Assembly (NCBI GenBank): GCA_041393415.1
Contig: JAWKKE010000002.1
Coordinates: 1 to 64,000, forward strand
Origin: Thermoleophilia bacterium
GTDB lineage: Bacteria > Actinomycetota > Thermoleophilia > UBA2241
DNA: 64,000 nucleotides
Direction: 5' to 3'
Below, piece by piece: positions 7,732 to 16,640 of the stretch (positions within the stretch are counted from its first letter, which is position 1; every line of letters starts with the position of its first letter). The position numbers and the translations under genes were made by a program. Under the pieces are notes generated by a model. That model was not told the origin of the DNA. It did no database searches and saw nothing but the letters and a program-made list of their open reading frames with translations.

Positions 7732-8687
7732 GCTCGCCGCCGAATCAGAATCCTGGGCTGCCCGACGACTTCGAGGCACGTTACCCGGACGACATCGACG
7801 TACGCACCTGCTATCGCCACCCTGATCGCGAGACAGGCGTCTCGTGCAGCAACTGCGGTCGACCCATCTGTCATGAGTGCATGATTCCGGCCCCTGTCGG
7901 CTTTCACTGTCCCGAATGCGTCAAGGGGAGCCGTCGTGGCTCTTCGCGCGGCAAGGTCGTGACTCGCGGCCAGATGCGAGCTCGTTGGGGATCGGGCGGA
8001 GGAGCGCTCGGAGGTACGGCTCCGGTCACACGCATCCTCATCATCATCAACGTTGCCGTGTTCTTGCTCGAGGTGCTCCTGGGCGCGATGACCTTCACCG
8101 GCAATGCATCGTCGACGCTGAACAGCATGGGTGCGCTCGTGCCTTCGGTGGTGGCAGAGGGTCAGTACTGGCGGCTCTTCACGGCTATGTTCCTTCATGC
8201 AGGCATCTTCCACCTCGGCTTCAACATGTGGGCCCTGTACATCGGCGGTTCGTTCCTCGAGATGCTCGCCGGTCGCACGAAGTTCCTGCTCATCTACTTC
8301 ATCTCCGGACTGGCCGGGAACGTGGCCGTGTATCTTCTCTCGGCGCCAAGTGCGGCCACTATTGGTGCATCCACGGCAATCTTCGGCGTCTTCGGTGCGC
8401 TCTTTCTCTACAGTGTGCACTTTCACGAGACGGCGGCCGGGCGCGCGCTCCGCAGTATGGGCTCGGTGATCGCCATCAACCTCCTCATCACGTTTCTCAT
8501 TCCGGGAATCTCCTGGCAGGGCCATGTCGGCGGCCTGATCGGCGGCATGGCAGCGGTGGAGGTGCTGACGCAGTTCGGCCGCCGCGACCTTGCGGCGCCG
8601 TTCACGTGGCGGGACGGCGTCCTCGTGGCAGGCATTGCTGTGGCGCTGGCGGCACTCGTCGTGTGGCGCACAGGGGCGCTGGCATAG
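7728..8687 (+). CDS. Rhomboid intramembrane serine protease with N-terminal B-box zinc finger
   Basis: 319 residues. Residues about 25-65 form a B-box-like zinc finger (CYRHPDRETGVSCSNCGRPIC, then CPEC). Six to seven membrane helices follow. The catalytic Ser is residue 215 in GASTAIFG (Thr replaces the usual Gly after Ser) and the catalytic His is residue 266 in GHVGG; the HxxxN of helix 2 is visible as HLGFN. It cleaves single-pass membrane substrates within the membrane. The zinc-finger-rhomboid layout is common in Actinomycetota. It overlaps the thioesterase stop by four bases. Confidence 0.93.
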   Translation: MSSPPNQNPGLPDDFEARYPDDIDVRTCYRHPDRETGVSCSNCGRPICHECMIPAPVGFHCPECVKGSRRGSSRGKVVTRGQMRARWGSGGGALGGTAPVTRILIIINVAVFLLEVLLGAMTFTGNASSTLNSMGALVPSVVAEGQYWRLFTAMFLHAGIFHLGFNMWALYIGGSFLEMLAGRTKFLLIYFISGLAGNVAVYLLSAPSAATIGASTAIFGVFGALFLYSVHFHETAAGRALRSMGSVIAINLLITFLIPGISWQGHVGGLIGGMAAVEVLTQFGRRDLAAPFTWRDGVLVAGIAVALAALVVWRTGALA

Positions 8688-8702
8688 CCGCCACGGCAAG
8701 GT

Positions 8703-9518
8703 GTGGATCACGCGGCGGGCAACATCTGGCTCGAACGTGTCGTTGCCGACGGCTTTCCTACCGTCGCGGCGGTCTTGGCGACGCGCAGGCGTGTTTTCGT
8801 CGTTGACACGTTGACGGCGCCGACGGCGGCCGCGCCGCTCCTTGCCAAGGCCGAGGCGGTGGCGATGAACGGCGCGATCACCGTCGTTAACACGCACGCG
8901 CACTGGGATCATGTCTACGGCAACGCCGCGTTCGCAGACCACGACATCGTCGCTCACCGGGCCTGCCGGGCGGTACTCGCTGCTCAACTGCGTGGGGTCG
9001 GCGAACCTGCGCCGGAGCCGCCGCCCGAGGGCGTGCCGCTGCCGACGATCGTCTTCGAGTCGGCGCTGATATTTCACTGCGGTGACGAGACGGTGCATCT
9101 CCTGCATGCAGGCGGCCACACGCCCGAGTCCATCGTGGTGTGGCTGGAGCGCGCACGCGTTCTTCTCGCCGGCGATACGCTGGAGTGGCCGCTGCCCTGC
9201 CTCGGTGAGTCGAGCGATCTCGGAGCCTGGCGGAAGACGATCGGTAAGCTTCGGGCATTGCGCCCGAAGCTTGTAATTCCGAGTCACGGCGTGCCGGTCG
9301 CCGGCGCTGGGCTCCTGGATGCAAATGAGGCGTACCTGGGTCGCTTAGACCGGGCGGGGGAGGGTGACGGGAGCGTGCGGACGGGTGGCATGTTCCGAGC
9401 TGAGGATTGGGTCGCCGCAGGCGTCGAGGTGCCGGCGGTGTACCGAAACGCGCACGAAGAGAACCTCCGGCTGGCGGGCGTTACCGACAAAGTGGACATT
9501 TCGGACCACTTAGGATAG
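8703..9518 (+). CDS. MBL-fold metallo-hydrolase
   Basis: 271 residues from GTG. The zinc motif THAHWDH is at residues 64-70, and later ligands are seen in HAGGHTPES, AGDTLEWP and IPSHG, giving a complete two-metal beta-lactamase-fold site. The family covers many thioester, lactone and phosphoester hydrolases, and no specific substrate can be assigned. It follows the rhomboid gene by 15 bases and precedes the Rrf2 regulator by nine, so a shared transcript is possible. Confidence 0.87.
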   Translation: MDHAAGNIWLERVVADGFPTVAAVLATRRRVFVVDTLTAPTAAAPLLAKAEAVAMNGAITVVNTHAHWDHVYGNAAFADHDIVAHRACRAVLAAQLRGVGEPAPEPPPEGVPLPTIVFESALIFHCGDETVHLLHAGGHTPESIVVWLERARVLLAGDTLEWPLPCLGESSDLGAWRKTIGKLRALRPKLVIPSHGVPVAGAGLLDANEAYLGRLDRAGEGDGSVRTGGMFRAEDWVAAGVEVPAVYRNAHEENLRLAGVTDKVDISDHLG

Positions 9519-9527
9519 AAATGGTCT

Positions 9528-10049
9528 ATGAGACTCTCGACACAGGCGGATTACGCGGTTCGCGCCGTGTGCGAGCTTGCCCGGCGCGAGGCCGGCTCCG
9601 TGCTGCACACCGACGAGATCGCGGCGGCGCAGCGCATTCCGAAGGCGCGCCTCAGCAAGGTTGTGCAAGACTTGGCGCGCGCCGATGTCGTGCGCACGCT
9701 CCGCGGCCGGCAGGGGGGAGTGGTGCTCGCTCGCCCCGCTCAGGAGATCACCGTACGGGACGTGTACGAGGCCGTCGAGGGGCCAATCCTCATGTGCCGG
9801 TGTCGGATTCGTGCTGAGACGTGTGAACCGCCGTGCCGCACGCATGCGTTCTGGCGCGGCGTCGAGATGCTGCTCACGAGCGAGCTCGAGACTGTGACGT
9901 TCGCGGACCTTGCCGGGGGGCGTCTGCCCGCCGCGGCGGTGGTGTCCGCTCTCACGCTGCGAGGAGGTGAAGGAAATGACCGAGTTGAGGGAGCAGGTAC
10001 AGAAGGCGCTCGACGACATTCGTCCTGCGTTGCAGGCCGACGGCGGTGA
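9528..10049 (+). CDS. Rrf2-family regulator
   Basis: 173 residues. The N-terminus MRLSTQADYAVRAVCEL and the winged helix with QGGVVLARP are typical of Rrf2/IscR/NsrR proteins. A cysteine-rich loop follows (CRCRIRAETCEPPC, from about residue 89), which could bind a [2Fe-2S] or [4Fe-4S] cluster. Four Cys in this spacing differ from IscR. Rrf2 proteins often control Fe-S or stress genes, and nfuA directly downstream fits that role. The frame runs 74 bases into nfuA, so the last 24 residues share DNA with it; this is unusual and may include a shifted end. Confidence 0.86.
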   Translation: MRLSTQADYAVRAVCELARREAGSVLHTDEIAAAQRIPKARLSKVVQDLARADVVRTLRGRQGGVVLARPAQEITVRDVYEAVEGPILMCRCRIRAETCEPPCRTHAFWRGVEMLLTSELETVTFADLAGGRLPAAAVVSALTLRGGEGNDRVEGAGTEGARRHSSCVAGRRR

Positions 10050-10209
10050 CATCGAGTTCGTCGATTTCGTCGACGGCATTGTGAGTGTTCGCCTCCAGGG
10101 TGCGTGCGCGGGCTGTCCGATGTCGCAGATGACGCTGACCAACGGTGTCGAGCGGCACCTGAAGAACGTCGTGCCGGGTGTCGAGGGCGTTCGCAACGTC
10201 ATGATGTGA
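9976..10209 (+). CDS. nfuA: NfuA/NifU C-terminal domain Fe-S scaffold
   Basis: 77 residues from ATG 9976, preceded by GAGGAGG. It is a stand-alone Nfu domain: LQADGGDIEFVD, then GACAGCPMS with the CxxC (Cys44, Cys47) that holds a bridging [4Fe-4S] cluster between two subunits. It delivers Fe-S clusters to apo-enzymes in the cytoplasm. A longer in-frame start at 9910 is possible, but the ribosome site favours 9976. The start lies inside the 3' end of the Rrf2 regulator frame. Confidence 0.93.
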   Translation: MTELREQVQKALDDIRPALQADGGDIEFVDFVDGIVSVRLQGACAGCPMSQMTLTNGVERHLKNVVPGVEGVRNVMM

Positions 10210-10251
10210 GGCGCTCGGCAAGAATGGATTCGCCGAGGGCGTGAAGGCCGG

Positions 10252-10287
10252 AAGGGCGGGGTGGATGCAAGTCGTCACCCCGCCCTT
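10252..10287 (+). terminator. 12-bp hairpin terminator after nfuA
   Basis: AAGGGCGGGGTG (10252-10263) pairs perfectly with CACCCCGCCCTT (10276-10287) around a 12-base loop, 42 bases after the nfuA stop. The 3' arm ends in TTT but no longer U-tract follows. This is a plausible transcription end before ppk. Confidence 0.6.
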
Positions 10288-10405
10288 TCGGCGTCCGGTC
10301 GCGAAAACGCTCGGGCTTCGCAGAGGGGCATCGTATACTTCATGAGGATCCGAGAGCGCGGATCGCGGGCAGATGACGGGTGGAGATTGCGGCGAGGAGG
10401 CCGAC

Positions 10406-12589
10406 ATGCATGATGACGCGGGCGGCGAGGAGTCGGCAGGCCGCCGATCCGCGACTGCAACACGCGCGTCCGAGGAAGAGTCTCTTGAGGCGGCCGACGT
10501 GGATCTCGAGGAGCTTCCGGACAGCACACTGTTCATCAACCGCGATCTGAGTCTGCTCAGCTTCTTTGAGCGGGTGCTGGATGAGGCCCGCGACCCCAAC
10601 AACCCATTGCTGGAGCGCGTCAAGTTCATCGGGATTGCGCAGTCCATCCTGGGCGAGTTCTTCATGGTGCGCATGGCGGGTTTGCGGCAGCAGGTCGACG
10701 CCGGCGTGACCGAATCGCAAGATGGCTTCACGCCGCAGCAATTGCTGCCCATTGTGCGCGAGCGGGCGCTGGCACAGATGCTCGCCGCACGCGAGTGCTT
10801 CGCGACGATTCTGCCGGAACTCGATGCGGCCGGGATACACATCCTCAATTACGAGGCGCTCACCACTGGGCAGCGTGCGGCGTTGAGCGCCTACTACGAA
10901 GCGCGTGTCTTCCCGGTGTTGACGCCGTTGGCCTTCGATCCCGGGCGCCCGTTTCCTCACATCTCCAATCTGAGCCACAACCTCGCCGTCGTCGTACGCG
11001 ATCCGTCAGGTGAAGAGCACTTTGCCCGCGTCAAGGTCCCACCGACACTGCAACGGCTTGTTCCGGTGATTCCAGTCGACGGGCAAGAGGGCTACTGGTT
11101 CGTCTGGCTTGAAGAAGTGATCGCCGCACATCTGGATTCGCTGTTCCCGGGAATGGCGATCGTCGAGTCGAGTCCGTTCCGGGTCACCCGCGACGCTGAT
11201 CTCGCCATACAGGAGGCAGAGGCCGACGATCTGCTCGAAACCATCGAGCGGTTCGTACGCCGCCGTCGCTTCGGGTCGGTGATTCGCGTAACCACGGACT
11301 CCACCATGCCGGCGCACATCTGCAAGATCCTCAAGGAGAACCTCGACCTGGAGGAACAGGATCTGTACGTGGTCGATTCTCCGTTGGGACTCGGTGACCT
11401 CTTGGCGGCGGGTCAGATCGACGCCCCCGACCTCAAGTACCCGCCGTTCGTTCAGGCTGTCCCGCCACCGCTGGACGATGCTGAGGGTGTAGACATCTTT
11501 GCCGCCATTCGTCAGCACGACATCCTCCTCCACCATCCGTACGATTCGTTCGATCCGGTCGTCGACTTCGTCATGGCGGCGGCGCAGGACCCGGATGTTC
11601 TCGCCATCAAGACGACGCTCTATCGTGTCGGGCGCAACGCTCCGGTGGTCGACGCTCTCATGGAGGCGGCGGCGAACGGCAAGCAGGTCGCCGCCCTCAT
11701 TGAGCTCAAGGCGCGCTTCGACGAGGAGAGCAACATCGGCTGGGCCAAGGCGCTGGAGCACGAGGGAGTGCACGTCATCTATGGCCTCGTGGGCCTGAAG
11801 ACGCACTCCAAGATCATGCTGGTCGTGCGCAATGAGGGAGACCGCATTCGGCGCTATGTTCACTTGGGGACCGGCAACTACAACAGCGTGACCAGCAAGC
11901 AATACACGGATCTCGGCTACCTCACGTGCAACGACGATCTGGGCGCCGACGCCTCGGCGGTCTTCAACGCGCTTACCGGCTATTCCACCGGTGCCACGTA
12001 TCGCAAGTTCCTCGTCGCGCCGCACAGCATGCGGCGCGGTCTGGAGGAGCGGATCGACCGTGAGATCGAGCACGCGCGACGCGGCGAAGAGGCTCGTCTC
12101 ATCTTCAAGATGAACGCGCTGATCGACAAGCCGATGATCCGCAGGCTCTACAAGGCCTCACGCGCTGGCGTCAAGGTGGAACTGATCGTCCGTGGTATGT
12201 GCTGTCTGCGTCCCGAGGTGGCTGGGATCAGCGACACCATCAGCGAGCGGAGCATTGTCGGACGCTTTCTGGAACACAGTCGCATCTTCTGGTTCCGCAA
12301 CGGCGGTGACGAAGAAGTCTTGCTCGGCAGCGCCGATCTGATGCCGCGCAATCTCAACAGGAGGGTCGAGATTCTCTTCCCGGTCCAGGATCGCGCGATT
12401 GTGCAGCGAATTCGTGAGGAGATTCTGGCGGTCTATCTTGCCGACAACATGAAGACGCGCGTTCTCCACGCCGATGGCACGTGGGAGCATGTGTGGCCAG
12501 GCGAAGGTGAGACGCCGTTGAACAGTCAAGAGTGGTTCGTGGCCCGCGCCCGCGAGGCGGCACGCGGGGAGGAGGGTACAGCCTCATGA
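10406..12589 (+). CDS. ppk: Polyphosphate kinase 1
   Basis: 727 residues from ATG 10406, chosen for GAGGAGG just upstream; an in-frame ATG 33 bases earlier lacks a site. After an acidic N-terminal tail comes the Ppk1 core: FINRDLSLLSFFERVL, the autophosphorylated His467 in GLKTHSKIMLV, HLGTGNYN, and the second phospholipase-D-like half ending with RRVEILFPV. Ppk1 reversibly polymerises the gamma-phosphate of ATP into polyphosphate at the membrane. The stop overlaps the sixA start (ATGA), so ppk, sixA and the CYTH-HTH-CHAD gene form one operon. Confidence 0.96.
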   Translation: MHDDAGGEESAGRRSATATRASEEESLEAADVDLEELPDSTLFINRDLSLLSFFERVLDEARDPNNPLLERVKFIGIAQSILGEFFMVRMAGLRQQVDAGVTESQDGFTPQQLLPIVRERALAQMLAARECFATILPELDAAGIHILNYEALTTGQRAALSAYYEARVFPVLTPLAFDPGRPFPHISNLSHNLAVVVRDPSGEEHFARVKVPPTLQRLVPVIPVDGQEGYWFVWLEEVIAAHLDSLFPGMAIVESSPFRVTRDADLAIQEAEADDLLETIERFVRRRRFGSVIRVTTDSTMPAHICKILKENLDLEEQDLYVVDSPLGLGDLLAAGQIDAPDLKYPPFVQAVPPPLDDAEGVDIFAAIRQHDILLHHPYDSFDPVVDFVMAAAQDPDVLAIKTTLYRVGRNAPVVDALMEAAANGKQVAALIELKARFDEESNIGWAKALEHEGVHVIYGLVGLKTHSKIMLVVRNEGDRIRRYVHLGTGNYNSVTSKQYTDLGYLTCNDDLGADASAVFNALTGYSTGATYRKFLVAPHSMRRGLEERIDREIEHARRGEEARLIFKMNALIDKPMIRRLYKASRAGVKVELIVRGMCCLRPEVAGISDTISERSIVGRFLEHSRIFWFRNGGDEEVLLGSADLMPRNLNRRVEILFPVQDRAIVQRIREEILAVYLADNMKTRVLHADGTWEHVWPGEGETPLNSQEWFVARAREAARGEEGTAS

Positions 12590-13074
12590 GGGTCTACTTC
12601 TTGCGGCACGGCAAGTCGGCGGCACGCGAAACCTGGAAAGGAGACGATGCCCAGCGCCCGCTGACCGAAGAGGGCATGGAACTCATGCGTCGGCAGGCAG
12701 CAACCATGAACCGACTCGGCATCCAACCTGACCTAATTGTCACGAGTCCTCTCACGCGCGCCCGGCAGACCGCCGAGATCGTGGCGGTCGCGCTGCGCAA
12801 GAGTAGCGCGCTGGAGGAGAGCGAGTGTCTCGCGCGTGACTTCGACAGCGCCTGCCTCGTCAAGCTCATGGACGCACACCCCGACGCGAAGTGCATGATG
12901 GTGGTTGGCCACGAACCAGACTTCAGCCAGACGGTCTCGAAGCTCCTCGGCGGGGGACGCATACAGCTGAAGAAAGGTGGACTGGCGACAGTCGACATCG
13001 TCGAACGCGTCGGCGACATGGTGTTCGGCGTGCTGGTCTCGCTGCTGACGCCGGGTCAGATGCGTGGAGCCTGA
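12586..13074 (+). CDS. sixA: SixA-type phosphohistidine phosphatase
   Basis: 162 residues starting MRVYFLRHGKSA, with the catalytic His8 in RHG. SPLTRARQTAEI and VVGHEPD complete the histidine-phosphatase-superfamily site. SixA proteins remove phosphate from protein histidines, for example in phosphotransfer domains. The start overlaps the ppk stop, with GGGGAGGAGGG upstream, and the end overlaps the next gene by 11 bases, so it is tightly coupled in the polyphosphate operon. Whether Ppk1 phospho-His is a target is speculation. Confidence 0.92.
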   Translation: MRVYFLRHGKSAARETWKGDDAQRPLTEEGMELMRRQAATMNRLGIQPDLIVTSPLTRARQTAEIVAVALRKSSALEESECLARDFDSACLVKLMDAHPDAKCMMVVGHEPDFSQTVSKLLGGGRIQLKKGGLATVDIVERVGDMVFGVLVSLLTPGQMRGA

Positions 13075-14992
13075 GGCAGTGGAGATCGAGGCCAAGTACG
13101 CGGTGCCGAACGCGGAGACGCTCGCTCTGCTGTCAGCCCTTCCAGCGCTCGATCGCTACAGACTGGAATCGGGAGAGGCGCGGACAGACGAAGATACGTT
13201 TCTCGACACGGCGGATCGCCGATTGCTTGCGGCGGGGTACTACCTCCGTCGGCGCGAAACGGGCACAGGCGTGCGCATGACGCTCAAGGGGCTCGTCGCC
13301 CAGGAGAACGACGGGGTGTTTCGCCGCGAGGAGTTGGAGGCTCTGGTGGCGGTCGATGTTCCTCCGGCCGAGTGGCCGCCCGGTGATCTGCGCGACAGAG
13401 TGTGCGACATCATCGCCGAAGTCCCGCTCGAGACGCTTCTGCATCTACATCAAGACAGGGTGGCGCGTCGCGTCCTGGACGATGATCGCGAAGTCGCGGA
13501 GCTGAGCCTGGATACCGTTCACACAGGTGATGGGTCAGAGTGGTACGAGGTTGAGGTCGAGATCCGCGGCGATGGCGACGAGGACGATCTGGCGCGACTG
13601 ATTGCTGCGCTCACGACTCAAGCAGAGCTCACGCCGGAGACCCGCGCGAAGTTCTCGCGTGCCCTCGATGCGATTTCGCGTGGGCATGAGGAACTCCCGG
13701 CGAGATTGCTGCCGAGTGTAGAGCGCAAACGGCATGAAGAACTCGCCCAGGCGGGTGGCCGGCGAGCGCGCCGCGCGATCGCCCTGTTAGCGTTGGATGA
13801 GGGCGCAACACAGGTGGAGGCGGGGCTGCGCGCCGGGCTCTCCGACCGTCAAGTGCGGTACTGGCTGGCACGCTACCGCAACGAAGGCGTGGCGATCTAC
13901 GGGCGAGCGGCGAAAGTGACCCCGGACGTAGCGGCGGCGATTGCCACGGTGAAGCGCTCTGCGCCGCCGGTGAAGGCGCCCACGCCAACGCCTGAGGCTA
14001 AACCGCCGGCCGGAGACGGATCGAAGAAGCGGCCAAACATCGACCCGTCGGACTCGATGACAGTCGCCGCCGCGAGCACCTTGCGCTTCCATCTCGAACG
14101 GATGCTGGAGCATGAGGCCGGCACACGGCTCGGGGAGGACATCGAAGAGTTGCATGACATGCGTGTTTCCACGCGGCGCATGCGCATGGCCCTACGCGTG
14201 TTCGCCGACTACCTCGACCCCGAGACTCTGCGTCCTGTTCTCAAAGGGCTGCGGCGCACCGGCAGGACGCTCGGTGCTGTGCGCGATCTCGACGTCTTCT
14301 ACGAGAAGACGAAGCGCTACCTCGATGGCGTGCCGGCAGCGCGTGCGGACGATCTCGACGGCCTTCTCGCGGCGTGGAAAAGCGAACGCGACCTCCGGCG
14401 CCAGGAGCTTGTCGCGTACCTGGACGGATCGCGCTATCGCCGGTTCGTCGACATGACGCTCGAGCTCTTGGAGGGCCCGGTTGAGCGCATGGCGCCGAGC
14501 CTGGCATCCGTGGATCGGCCGCAGCGTGTGGCGCGCGTGCTGCCCGGGCTGCTCTATCAGGACATGGCAGCGGTGTGGTCGTACGAGGGTCAGATCGATG
14601 GTCTGGACACGCCCTTGCTGACCTTCCACGCATTGCGCAAGGCCTGCAAGGGTCTGCGCTACACACTCGAGTTCTTCGAGGGTGTGTTGGGCTCTGAGTC
14701 ACGTTCGCTGATCAAGCGCGTCAAGGGGCTGCAAGATCATCTTGGCGACCTGCAGGACGCGGTGGTGACCTGTGGAATCCTGCGCGACTACATCACCTGG
14801 GGCGAGTGGCGTCATCACGGTCACACGCTCCCCGAACCGACCGAGCTTATTGTGGCGCCGGGTGCCGCGCGCTATCTTGCTGCGCGGCAGGAAGAGATGG
14901 AGCGCCTGGTTCTGGGGTTCCCCGAGGCTTGGCCCAAGGTCGCGGGAGCCGGCTTCAGTCGCGATCTCGCGCGTGTGATCGCCGAGATCTAG
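13064..14992 (+). CDS. CYTH-HTH-CHAD fusion protein
   Basis: 642 residues from GTG. Residues 1 to about 210 are a CYTH triphosphate-tunnel domain with the ExExK motif EIEAK at 7-11. About 225-285 is a helix-turn-helix of homeodomain/transposase type (ALLALDEGATQVEAGLRAG, then SDRQVRYWLARY). A Pro-rich linker (about 290-325) leads to a CHAD domain (about 330-630) with its conserved basic helix (LHDMRVSTRRMRMALR). CHAD domains bind polyphosphate and CYTH enzymes hydrolyse triphosphates or inorganic polyphosphates. An internal HTH between them is unusual and suggests nucleic-acid binding or mere linkage. It is cotranscribed with ppk and sixA and faces ppx. Confidence 0.9.
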   Translation: MEPEAVEIEAKYAVPNAETLALLSALPALDRYRLESGEARTDEDTFLDTADRRLLAAGYYLRRRETGTGVRMTLKGLVAQENDGVFRREELEALVAVDVPPAEWPPGDLRDRVCDIIAEVPLETLLHLHQDRVARRVLDDDREVAELSLDTVHTGDGSEWYEVEVEIRGDGDEDDLARLIAALTTQAELTPETRAKFSRALDAISRGHEELPARLLPSVERKRHEELAQAGGRRARRAIALLALDEGATQVEAGLRAGLSDRQVRYWLARYRNEGVAIYGRAAKVTPDVAAAIATVKRSAPPVKAPTPTPEAKPPAGDGSKKRPNIDPSDSMTVAAASTLRFHLERMLEHEAGTRLGEDIEELHDMRVSTRRMRMALRVFADYLDPETLRPVLKGLRRTGRTLGAVRDLDVFYEKTKRYLDGVPAARADDLDGLLAAWKSERDLRRQELVAYLDGSRYRRFVDMTLELLEGPVERMAPSLASVDRPQRVARVLPGLLYQDMAAVWSYEGQIDGLDTPLLTFHALRKACKGLRYTLEFFEGVLGSESRSLIKRVKGLQDHLGDLQDAVVTCGILRDYITWGEWRHHGHTLPEPTELIVAPGAARYLAARQEEMERLVLGFPEAWPKVAGAGFSRDLARVIAEI

Positions 14993-16632
14993 TCGGACCC
15001 GCCCGGCGCCGAGTCCTGCTGCCTGGTGCGTGACTTCTTGGTGTCGACGGCGGAGATCGTGAGCCTGCGCCCGAGTAGAGCTTCGACGCTCGCCAAGTTC
15101 GCCTGCAGGCGCCAGAGCTCGAGGTCCCACTCGCGCTGGGCGTGAACCTCCAAGGCGAGGGTGCGTTTGCCATCCCGGCGCAGGGCAGCGTGAGCGACCG
15201 CTGCGCTGTGACCGCGATCGAGGTATTCGGCGAGTCGCAGCATGGCGCTGAGTGGACGCACCGCCTTGCGCTCGGCAGCGCCAAGATCGGCCAGCGCCGC
15301 GTGACGAGGGGTAGGTCGCGCCTTGCGATGAAACTGCGCGACGGCGGCGATGAGTGATATCTCGCGCTGATCGAAGCCGAGAAGATCGGCGTTGCGGATG
15401 ATATAGGCACTGTGCGCGCTGTGGTCGGCGTAGTTGACGAAGGTGCCGATGTCGTGCAGAAGCGCGGCGTAGCGCAGCAACTCGCGCATTTCGCTGCCTA
15501 GACGATGAACACCGGCCTCGCGGGCGCTGTCGAAGAGGTCGAGACTCAGATCTGCCACGTGCTGGGCGTGCGGCTCGTCGAACGTGGTGGCACGGGCGAG
15601 CTGAAGGACGCTGCGCTCGCGCACTCCGGTGCCGCAACAGGAACGGCCGGCTTGTCGTTCGAGGTGGTCTAGAATGAGCCCTTCGCGAAGCCCGCAGTCG
15701 GCGAGGGGCCGCAGCTCGTCAAGAGCGAGCTCGCCCATTACGGCGTCAAGGATGGCCACGCCGGCGAGGATGATGTCGGCCCTGTCGCTGCTGAGTCCGG
15801 GCACCGCGCGACGTTCCTCGAGACGGAGGGAACGGAGGAGTCCGGCAAGCCGACGCACGTGCGCGTACCGCAGGCCATCGCTGGGTCCGTTGCCGCCGTC
15901 GAGTCGCGCCGCCATGGCGGCGGCGTTGCGGATGGTGCCGGATGTACCGAAGGCGACATCCAATCGGCCGTCACCGAGCTTGCGTCGTGTGCGCGCGGCG
16001 GCGACACGCACGCGGTGTGTCATCTCGGCGTAGCGCTCGCTACTGATGGCCCCCGCGGCGTCCGGGAACTCGCTCGTGAGGCGAATCGCGCCGATGCGCA
16101 ATGAGTCGACGAACTCGGCCCCACTCACTCCTCCGTAGGCGATCTCTGTGCTTCCGCCGCCGATGTCGATGACGAGCGCGCGACGCTCACCAAGGTTCAC
16201 TTTCGTCAGGACACCGAGGAAGATCAGGCGCGCTTCCTCCGTTCCTGAGACAACGTTGACAACGAGGCCGGCCTCGTCGCGGAGCCGGCGGACGAATTGG
16301 GCACCGTTCTCCGCCTCTCGCGTGGCGGCCGTCGCGACGGCGATCATCTCGGTGGCGCCGTGGGCTCTTGCCAGCTCGACAAAGGTTCGGCTGACGTGAA
16401 TCGCACGCGCCATCGCCTGCGGCTGAATGCGGGTGGCGCCGGCGAACTCGCCCTCGCCGAGTCGCACTGTCTCCTTCTGCGACGTAATCGTCGTCCAGGT
16501 ACGGTCGGGATCGACGCGCACAACCACGAGACGGATCGAGTTCGTGCCGATGTCGACGAACCCGAGCGTCTCAAAGGAATCGGCGCCTCCCTGGTCGGAT
16601 GGGGAGGCGCCGGTGAAGTCATGCGGCTGCAC
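14989..16632 (-). CDS. ppx: Ppx/GppA exopolyphosphatase
   Basis: 547 residues, probable GTG start. The N-terminal ASKHA fold shows FVDIGTNSIRL, the central VIDIGGGSTEI phosphate loop and GTSGTIRNAA. A C-terminal HD-like helical domain carries LLHDIG and DHSAHSAYI. Ppx releases terminal phosphates from polyphosphate; GppA relatives act on pppGpp. Given ppk next door, exopolyphosphatase is the best reading. It sits nine bases after a Lys-rich small gene on the same strand, and its stop shares a CTAG with the CYTH-HTH-CHAD gene. Confidence 0.92.
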   Translation of the reverse strand: MQPHDFTGASPSDQGGADSFETLGFVDIGTNSIRLVVVRVDPDRTWTTITSQKETVRLGEGEFAGATRIQPQAMARAIHVSRTFVELARAHGATEMIAVATAATREAENGAQFVRRLRDEAGLVVNVVSGTEEARLIFLGVLTKVNLGERRALVIDIGGGSTEIAYGGVSGAEFVDSLRIGAIRLTSEFPDAAGAISSERYAEMTHRVRVAAARTRRKLGDGRLDVAFGTSGTIRNAAAMAARLDGGNGPSDGLRYAHVRRLAGLLRSLRLEERRAVPGLSSDRADIILAGVAILDAVMGELALDELRPLADCGLREGLILDHLERQAGRSCCGTGVRERSVLQLARATTFDEPHAQHVADLSLDLFDSAREAGVHRLGSEMRELLRYAALLHDIGTFVNYADHSAHSAYIIRNADLLGFDQREISLIAAVAQFHRKARPTPRHAALADLGAAERKAVRPLSAMLRLAEYLDRGHSAAVAHAALRRDGKRTLALEVHAQREWDLELWRLQANLASVEALLGRRLTISAVDTKKSRTRQQDSAPGGSD

Positions 16633-16640
16633 GCGTGGAC

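Noticed and set aside
7563..9287. Long minus-strand open frame (about 574 codons) opposite the thioesterase, rhomboid and metallo-hydrolase genes
   Set aside because: Composition is Arg/His-rich without motifs, and three genes with complete family motifs lie on the other strand; high-GC shadow frame.
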